Positions 14,286-22,200 of a stretch of DNA of 27,164 bases are shown here, one piece after another. The notes under the pieces were generated by a model. It did no database searches and had not been told where the DNA came from. It saw only the letters and a list, made by a program, of their open reading frames with translations. The stretch comes from a virus, in IMG/VR virus record IMGVR_UViG_3300000227_000026, positions 1-27,164 of that record, one strand, 5' to 3'. The translations under genes were made by a program, and so were the position numbers. Each line of letters begins with the position of its first letter. Within the stretch, counting starts at the first letter, position 1.

Positions 14286-15266
14286 ATGCGTGGAACTGGT
14301 TCAAAAAGTGCAGTTGTTTTTACGCAGGAAGCTACATGGGGAACAATGGATACAACTCCCCAAGCTATACATGGTATAAATTACCGTTCGATTAATCTAG
14401 GTGGTTCTAAAAATACCTTCCAGTCTGAAACTATTAACAGACAACGTGCTGTTGTAGGACTTGCTGATGGTAATAAAGCTGTTCAGGGTAGTATTGTTAC
14501 TGATTTTTTACCAGAAGGTCTTGAAATTCTTATTAGACATCTTCTTGGTAAAGGAACAGTATTAACAACAGGCTCTGGGCCATATACTCATGTTCTTAAA
14601 GGTTCTGTTGATACTCTGGAAGGTCTTTCAATCCAGAAAAGTTTCACAAATATTAATAAACATTTCCTGTATCTTGGTTGTCGTGTTAATGCTATGGATA
14701 TTGATATAGTTCAGGAAGGTTTTCACAGTGTTACGTGGGATTTAATTGGCAAAACCGAAACTGTTCATAATATAGAACAAATTGATATTGATACTGCTAT
14801 ATATCCTACCAAAAACGGATTTACTGGTTATCAGGTTACTATCGAAACCGATCACACTGGTTCATGGGTTGCTCTTGGTAAGTGTGTATCAGGTTCAATC
14901 AAGATTGCAAACAATATTGAAACAGATGGTTATGTTCTTGGTAGCGATGAACGAGAATCAGCAGAATATGGTGTAAGAAACTGTTCTGGTAATTTTTCAA
15001 TGTTTTTTGAAGATACAGAACTTTATGCTCTATATACTGCTGGAACCGAATGTGGTCTGAGATATGTGTTTAATAATGGAACTGAGTCTGTCACAATCCA
15101 ATTCCCGAAAGTTAAACTTGGTGGTGAAAGTCCTTCTATTGATTCACCGACTGGTGTTAATCTGAATTTCACTTTCCAAGCACGATATGATGCTACCAGT
15201 GCTACCGATGTCATTGTAACCATCGTTAACAGCTCTGCATCTATTGAGCTTCAGGAAGGTGAATAA
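14286..15266 (+). CDS. Tail tube (major tail) protein
   Basis: The 326-residue protein builds the stacked hexameric rings of the tail. It has the composition and layout of the phage_tube_2 family: N-terminal GTGSKSAVVFTQEATWGT, long loop with ETINRQRAVVG, then alternating strands (VTWDLIGKTE, SGSIKIANNIET, CSGNFSMFFED) and a closing jelly-like strand set. The gene has the excellent AAGGAG ribosome site and, like the capsid gene, favours CAG and GTT-type codons, so it is probably strongly expressed. Slightly longer than many tube proteins, which may reflect an added surface domain. It follows the terminator-like gene and precedes chaperones and tape measure, as is standard in siphoviruses. No sheath gene is near. 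Confidence 0.85.
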   Translation: MRGTGSKSAVVFTQEATWGTMDTTPQAIHGINYRSINLGGSKNTFQSETINRQRAVVGLADGNKAVQGSIVTDFLPEGLEILIRHLLGKGTVLTTGSGPYTHVLKGSVDTLEGLSIQKSFTNINKHFLYLGCRVNAMDIDIVQEGFHSVTWDLIGKTETVHNIEQIDIDTAIYPTKNGFTGYQVTIETDHTGSWVALGKCVSGSIKIANNIETDGYVLGSDERESAEYGVRNCSGNFSMFFEDTELYALYTAGTECGLRYVFNNGTESVTIQFPKVKLGGESPSIDSPTGVNLNFTFQARYDATSATDVIVTIVNSSASIELQEGE

Positions 15267-15282
15267 TAATTTTAATTATTTG

Positions 15283-15311
15283 TTGATTTTTAAAACAACT
15301 TGTGGTACAAT
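15283..15311 (+). promoter_or_regulatory. Promoter before the tail chaperone genes
   Basis: TTGATT (15283-15288, four of six), a 17-base spacer and TACAAT (15306-15311, five of six) preceded by TGG, giving an extended -10. Its -10 box is part of the upstream arm of the following hairpin, so transcription from here would begin within the hairpin. It would drive chaperones and tape measure after the tube transcript ends. Confidence 0.6.
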
Positions 15312-15336
15312 ATGAATAGTATTGTACCACAATTTT
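15300..15336 (+). terminator. Terminator-like hairpin after the tail tube gene
   Basis: TTGTGGTACAATA (15300-15312), loop TGAATAG and TATTGTACCACAA (15320-15332) form a perfect 13-base stem followed by TTTTC. The stem is moderately AT-rich, so efficiency is likely partial. It reaches almost into the ribosome site (TTAGGAG) of the chaperone gene, and its first arm contains a promoter -10, so it could instead be an operator. Confidence 0.7.
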
Positions 15337-15355
15337 CATTTAGGAGTGTTAAACT

Positions 15356-15784
15356 ATGGGTCTTAAAAGTATTATCAAACAGAATCGTGTTTCTGAAGTA
15401 GCTTTTGATGAAAAGTTTGGTGTATTTTTCCAGTTGGAATTTTTGCACAAATCAGAACTTCAGAAGATTACTGCTCTTTACACCAAGAAAGCTATAAATC
15501 CTCATACAAGACAGATGGAAGATGATCTTGATTTTGAAAAAATGAAAAAGGTTATCTTTGAACGCTGTGTAAAAGGCTGGAAAGGTATGACTTACCGCTG
15601 GCTTGCTACAAAAGTTCCTCTGGATCTTTCTTCTGTAAATCCAGATGAAGAATATCCATTTTCACAGGAAAATCTTGCAGAGCTTGTAGAAATAATGTAT
15701 GGGCTTGATAGTTGGATTTTTGACTCTATTAAAGATGCAGCAAACTTTCAAGATGAAATCGAAAAGGCCGAAATAAAAAACTAA
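15356..15784 (+). CDS. Tail assembly chaperone, short form (lambda gpG-like)
   Basis: This 142-residue acidic protein is located between tube and tape measure and ends on a shift-prone sequence, as tail assembly chaperones do. The N-terminus (MGLKSIIKQN) leads to a beta/alpha domain with FGVFFQLEFLHKSELQKI and a C-terminal helical part; the final residues EKAEIKN are coded by GAA ATA AAA AAC before TAA. These proteins coat the tape measure during tail assembly and are not in the finished virion. A TAGGAG ribosome site precedes the ATG. A fraction of ribosomes should shift back one base on AAAAAAC and continue into the following frame, giving a 277-residue long form. Confidence 0.85.
   Translation: MGLKSIIKQNRVSEVAFDEKFGVFFQLEFLHKSELQKITALYTKKAINPHTRQMEDDLDFEKMKKVIFERCVKGWKGMTYRWLATKVPLDLSSVNPDEEYPFSQENLAELVEIMYGLDSWIFDSIKDAANFQDEIEKAEIKN
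15775..15781 (+). promoter_or_regulatory. -1 ribosomal frameshift site (A AAA AAC)
   Basis: The heptamer A AAA AAC is in the correct phase (X XXY YYZ: codons AAA, AAC, then the stop TAA). Slipping back one base moves ribosomes from the short chaperone frame into the next frame, which is open from 15757 on. An AAAAGG, possibly a Shine-Dalgarno-like stimulator, lies eight bases upstream. No compact stem within the usual 5-9 bases downstream was seen; a weak TTTACA/TGTAAA stem begins 23 bases away. Confidence 0.85.
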
Positions 15785-16188
15785 TTGATTTTGCAGAGTG
15801 GTTGTTTACACCCGGTAGAGGTAGTTGTAAAGATTGTGAAGAACATTACAAATTTAAACATAAAACCAATCCAGATAAATACCCAAATGATCAACCACCT
15901 TGCATATTATCATATGAATGTCCATTTGGTAAACCTACATTAACAGTTAGAAATGGATATATATTCGATTTATATCAGAAATGTGCTCATCAACAGATAA
16001 TGGCTGGTATGGGTCAGCCGATTGGAATAATTTTTCAATCTATCTTGGCACTTTTCGATATTTATGGTATTATTGATACATACGAAAGACGTGAAATATT
16101 TGAAAAAATTCAAATAATAGATCATATTCGTTTGAAAGCTGCTGCTAGTGACTTAGTAAACAAAAGGACAACCAAAACTAATAAATAG
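15781..16188 (+). CDS. Tail assembly chaperone T domain, reached by -1 frameshift
   Basis: This frame is open from 15757 and has no convincing start of its own: the first candidate, TTG at 15802, lacks a Shine-Dalgarno. Joined at 15781 it adds 135 residues beginning LIDFAEWLFTPGRG to the 142 of the short chaperone, for a 277-residue fusion equivalent to lambda gpGT. The T part has a cysteine cluster, CKDCEEHY followed by PPCILSYEC, that may bind zinc, and then helical segments (RREIFEKIQIIDHIRLKAA). In lambda the T domain contacts the major tail protein while the G part holds the tape measure. The stop codon lies inside a hairpin before the tape measure gene. Confidence 0.8.
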   Translation, partial: LIDFAEWLFTPGRGSCKDCEEHYKFKHKTNPDKYPNDQPPCILSYECPFGKPTLTVRNGYIFDLYQKCAHQQIMAGMGQPIGIIFQSILALFDIYGIIDTYERREIFEKIQIIDHIRLKAAASDLVNKRTTKTNK

Positions 16189-16213
16189 AGATACATTAAA
16201 TATGTATCTCTAT
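16185..16213 (+). promoter_or_regulatory. Hairpin spanning the chaperone stop and the tape measure leader
   Basis: ATAGAGATACAT (16185-16196), loop TAAAT, ATGTATCTCTAT (16202-16213) form a perfect 12-base stem. The chaperone stop TAG lies in the first arm. The tape measure ribosome site begins 12 bases after the stem. There is no solid U-run, so it may act in translational coupling, processing or weak attenuation rather than termination. Confidence 0.6.
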
Positions 16214-16237
16214 CTTATGCTTTTAGGAGTTAATAAA

Positions 16238-19200
16238 ATGGCTGAAAAGAAAATAACAGAATTTTATCTGAAGTTAAAGTTAGATGCTGAATCATTTAAA
16301 ATGGTTGATACACAACTTAAAAATATGGCTAAGTCATTTAAATCTCTTGAAAGCAAGATTGAAGAAGCTGGAAAAGGTATTCAATCGAAAATAAGAATGG
16401 CTTTTTTTGGTAAGACAGGCTCAAATACAACAATTAGTTCTTTTTTTAGAACTGAATTTAAAAATATGGCTACAACAATTAGTAATGAATTTAAATCTAC
16501 AATGACAACTGTTGCAGCACAAGTACAGAAAACAAACGATGTTGAGTTTGGTAAAATAGTAAACACAATGATTAAACACATTCAATCATTGGAAAAACAA
16601 ACAATAAGTCAGACAGAAAAAAGTAAAAGTAATATAGCTAAGATTGCTGCCGGTGCTGCTGCACCATTCGGTGCAAAATATTTATCAGCAAAAGATTATC
16701 GTTCATTTTCTGGTAATAAATTTTTTAGACAGGAACCTAATTTAATTAATTTTAAAATATTAACACCAGAACAAAATATTGCTACAAAAATGGCATTAGA
16801 ACAAGATTTATATATAGCAAAAGAAATGGAAAAAACAAAAAAATCTATAGATATTATAAATAAAAATATAATAACTGTAGTTAAAAAGATGAAAAGTCCA
16901 TTAGAACTAATCAACGAACAATTTAATGTACAAAAGTCTGCTGCTTTGCAGTCTATGGCTAAATACTATGGTGATATAGAAAGAAAACAAATAAAAGAAC
17001 TTAATAAATTGGAAAAAAGAGTAAAAGAAGCAGTAAAAAAAGTAACAAATCTTGGTTCAGGTAATATAAAAGGATTTATAAATGACAGCATTATAAATAA
17101 GGGAAACCGAAATGTAATGCAAGATATGAAGGATTATTATACAAAACAGTCAAAAGATACTCTCATGAGTGCTATTAAGCTTGATAATTTACGTGCTTCA
17201 AATTACTGGAAAACACAAGAAAAAATGTATCAAGGTGATTTAAAAATAGAAAATGCTAAGAAAAAGGCACTAATGGATAATATTAAGCTTGGAGTACAAG
17301 CTGCAAAAAATTACATGGATTATCAGGAAAAAATTTATAAAAATGAACAAAGAATAGTAAAACAAAGTTTTAACGTTGTTCAAAGTGGTACATTTGATAG
17401 AATTAAAAACAAAATGAATGAATTTTTTGTAAATAGTTCAAATTTCAAAACGACTTATATTAAAATGTTTGAAGGTGTTTATAATGCATTTAAGAATATA
17501 TTAACATATATTAAAACTTTTAGTAAATTAATAATTGGTATTGGTGTTAGTGGTGTTGCTGCATTTACTGGTTTAAGTATTGCAATAAAATCATTTGGTC
17601 TTGGTATTATTACAACAACAGATAAAATGAGAGGATTCGAAATAGGTCTGCTTGGTATGATGAAAACCATGCCTGCTGTTAATAAACTTATGGAAGCTTC
17701 TTTTAAAGTTGCAGAAAAGTTACCAATTTCGTATGAAGAAGTATATCAATCGACAAAAGCATTTGCTCTTATCACACCATTAAGAACTATGTTACAGGAT
17801 TCTACTAAAGTACATGAAACTTTAAAAGATGCTTATCAAGTTATAATGGCATTATCACAGATAGAACCAGAATGGGGGATAGCTGGTGCTCAGTTCTCTT
17901 TTCGTGAAGCATTATCTGGTGATTTACGCTCATTACAAAGACGTTTTGAAATACCGGTTAATCTTATTTTTGATGAAAAAGGTACACCAATAACTAAATT
18001 TAAAAATAACCCAGAAGCAATCTTGAAAACCCTATCAAAATATCTTAGTAACTTATATGACAAAGCATCATTAGAAAAAGCATCAAGACAATTTTCTGTG
18101 CAAATTAATAAAATTGAAGGCGAATGGTTTAAATTCCAACAAACAATTGGTCAATCTGGATTTTATGATAAAGTTGTAGATAAAATTATTAATATAAGAA
18201 AACAAATTGAATTATTTACATCAACACAAACATTTCAAAAATTTACTAAATCTATATCAAATTCGCTTAGTTCTATAATTGATACTACAGAAAATCTTTT
18301 AATAGATAATTCTGGTGGGCTTCTTAAATTATTAGGAATAACTCCTAATATTGAAAGTATCACAGAAAATATATCTAATGTTTTTGAAACAATAACTGCT
18401 GCTTATAGAACATTCCAAAAAACTATAATGAGTAATGATGTAAAAAACTTTATTAAAAACACTATGGAATTCAGTAAAAAAATGTTTGAAAGTGTTTATG
18501 AAGAATCTGTAAAATTGTTTAAAGGAGTAAAAGCAGATTTAAAATTAGTAGCAGATGTTTTAAATAATACATTATTTCCTATTGTTGACAAACTTGTTGG
18601 TCTTGGTACAAGTGATATTATAAAACGTGGTGTACTTTATTCATTCTTATTTGGGCCGGGTAATATTATTAATATATTACTTGGTTTTAGTATGTCTTTA
18701 AAGACAGCAATAGAAATGATGAATATGTTAGGTCTTAGTGGGCTAAAAACTATAGCAAGTATAGCAGGAAAAATAACATTAGCAATTGCTTCTATTATGC
18801 TTTTATCGGATACTGTAAAAATTATATTTGCAAGTATAGATAAGTCTATAGAAGGTACTACATTTTATAAAATGTGGGCTTGGCTTACTGGAAAAGAAAC
18901 AGTATCTAAATTAGAATCAAAACTGTCTAGTCTTTTAGGTAATTTTAAAGATGCAATTTCTTCTATAGACAATAAAACTATAATTTCTACAATTTCAAAA
19001 TCAACAGGATTAAAAGAAGATATAGTTGCTAAAAAATATCAAAACGCAGATTTTCTTGTTACAATTGGTACAAACCCAAAAGTTAAAAAATCTCTTTTAA
19101 ATATAATACACAGTGAATTAGATTTTATAAGGAATCATTATGCTAATGTTTCTGAAAAAGATATACCAAAATTGAGAGCCAGAGAAACAGAATTATTATT

Positions 19201-22200
19201 TTCTGAGAAAAAAATATCTGCTGTGTTTGATAACATTGATAAATCAAAAGATATTTTAATAAAAATAGCTGAAAAATTAAACAATTCATCTAAAACATTT
19301 GATCAACTTGATTTGAATTTATACATAGACAAAATAACTAAATCCATGGAATCTTTAAAAAATTCAGGTATTGGTGTGTTTGATACTGTTAAAGAATATT
19401 TAAAACCTATGGAAGCTGATGGTGAAGCTCAACTTAAATTGATAGCCAAAGAATTGATTAAATCAAGACCAGATGCTATTAGTGGTTTAACTAGAGAAAC
19501 AAAAATAGCTGGTGCTAGATTGGTTGATATATTTAAAAATGCTGGTTATGAACCTATAATGACAAGTGGCTATCGTAAAGGAGATACTGGTTCTGCTCAT
19601 AGTGTTGGTAAGGCAATTGATTATCAATTAAAGCTCAATGGAGAACCATTATCAACACAGGTATTAGAATCAGAATCTTTTGTAAAACTTATAAAAGATC
19701 TCAAAGCTTCTAATATGATTCAGAATGTAATATTAGAAGAAGGAAAACAACGTAAATTATCAGACGAGTTAATGAATAAGATTGGCCAAGACCCAAAACT
19801 TAAAAAGAAAGGCAAAGGTAATGAATTTGCTGTTCTTCACGTTGAAATAAAAGACTATATAGGAAAAGAACAGCAATTTATTACAGATAATCTTGGATTT
19901 ATTGGTAATATTGATAATATATTATCAAATGCTAATAAAATATTCAAAGATGAAATAGATAAAGGTTCTCAAAATATAGAACCTAGAACATTTAAACAAC
20001 CATACGAATCTTTAATAGAATTAAAATTATTTGTTCAGCAACCATTGGAAGCATTTAAACAGACTATAGACAACTATGAACAGTTTGCAGATATACTTAA
20101 AGATGGTGGCGTTTTTGATGATATAGACAAATTTTATAAATCTTTTGAAGAAGATAACGTATCTAAATTTGGTATAAATAAAATAGAAGATATAAAAAAA
20201 ACAGCAAATATGTTTAAACAAAAGATAAAAGATATTGGTTATTTATCTATAACATTAAATACAATAAGCAAAGAATTTGTAGATACTGCTATGCAATCAA
20301 AAGATAATAATATTGTTGATATAGCATTAACATCTGCACCAAAAATAATAAAACAGCTAAAAAGTATATATGATTTACCATTTATAATAGATGAAAATAC
20401 AAATAAAGAAATTGCAAGGATTGAATCTATATCTACACAAGTATGGAAAGATAGTTTACGTAAAAAATCATACAGTCTTATTGATTTAGCAAAACGATCA
20501 GCAGAAGAATTAGAAGTAGAATTATCAATGATTGTGGCTTCCGAATCTGCTTCTAAAGCTATTATTGATAGCGAATTAAAAACAAACGAACTTAAATCAT
20601 TTAACGATGATCTTAGAAATTTACTTTCTAAAATTTACATAACAAAAGAATCAATAGAAAAAGCTGCTGTTGATTTTATAAAAGAAAGCGATACAGACGC
20701 TATTAAATCATTGAAAAAAAAATACATAGAAATGTCTATAGCTCTTAGAGATGAAAACAAAGAACGATGGAAACGAATTGAATCTATTAAAGATGAAATA
20801 GCTCTTGTACAGAAAATGACTTCTATAAAACAATTAGAACCCAACTGGTCTGAATATATCACAAGTTCATCAAAAGAAATGCGTGACGCTGCTTTTACTA
20901 AATACAAAGACTTCTTAAAAGAAGGCCAAACACCTACTGGTGGATTTTCTGATGTGTTTATTGCTGGTATATTAGAATCACAATCAGAATGGCTTAAAAC
21001 TAGTCAACTGATGTATGAAACTGGTAAACAACTTAATGATAATCTTACATCTACATTTGAAACTGGTTTCTTTGATGTTATGACAAAAGGTATATCATCA
21101 ATTGGTAATATGTTTAAAAATTTATGGAATGTTGTTAAAAATACAATTCTTGGTATTATAGCTAAAATGCTCGCTATGTCTGCTACAAAACTGGTTCTTG
21201 GTATTGACATTCAAGGTGGTATTACTGGTAAAGCTTCTGGTGTTAGTGGTATAAGTAGTATTTTGAGTTCTGTTCTTGGTGGTGGTTCAAATGGTAGTAT
21301 TGGTGGTATATTTAGTGGTATGTTAGGTAATTTTGCCATTCCTAGTGTTGCCGGTGGTGCAAATAAAAATACCGTAGCACAGATGATGAATATAGGCACT
21401 GGTATAGTGGGTGCTACTGGTGGAATTGATCTTACAAGTTTGACAAGGGCTGGTGTTGCTGGTGCGGTTGCTGGTACCAAAGGAAGTGGTATTCTTGGCG
21501 CATTGAATCCAGTTAAAAAGTTTATTAAAGCATATCAAACCCCATTATTAACTACTGCTGCTATTGGTGCGTTTTTAACACAACCCGGTCGTTTATTTGG
21601 GGGTACTAAAGATAAAACTAAAGCTGCACAAGACTCTTATACTCTGTGGTCTGATAGAAGAAATCAACTTGTAAATAGACAAGAAACAGATGCACTTAAT
21701 TATTACATGAGTGGTTCATCTATAACAAATAGTATAATGGGTTATAATTTCCCCGGAATTGGTTATTCTACATGGTCATCTGGTGATGGTTGGTTTAAAG
21801 GCCCAAAAGAAAAACATGCTAATACTGATCCTTATGCTTACATAAATAGTCTTAAAAAATATTTTGAACTTTTATTAATATCTGGCAAAGAACATTATAA
21901 TAAAATGTTTGAAATTAATAAACTTGCAGAAATTAATCAGCTTAAATCACTTAAAATGCAAAATGAATTAGATAAGAACAAACTTGATATTATCCAGAAA
22001 CAATATAATTATTATACGTCTGGTGATTATGCTGATCCAGATAAATTAGCAAAAATAGATGAATGGCGTGATAACTTACTCAATGCTCAGTATGAAAACA
22101 AACAATTACAGAGTGAAATAGTTAAACTTGAAAAAGAAACTGGTTATAAACAAATGGAATATCTCGCTTATGCTCAATGGAATGGCGAAAATCAAATAGC

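Noticed and set aside
16202-16237. N-terminal extension of the tape measure from the ATG at 16202
   Set aside because: That ATG is in the arm of a hairpin and lacks a ribosome site, while the ATG at 16238 has AGGAG at ideal spacing.
21211-21480. Minus-strand frame of 89 codons opposite the glycine-rich tape measure segment
   Set aside because: Proline/isoleucine-rich composition mirrors the Gly/Val codons of the real gene; no supporting start signal.
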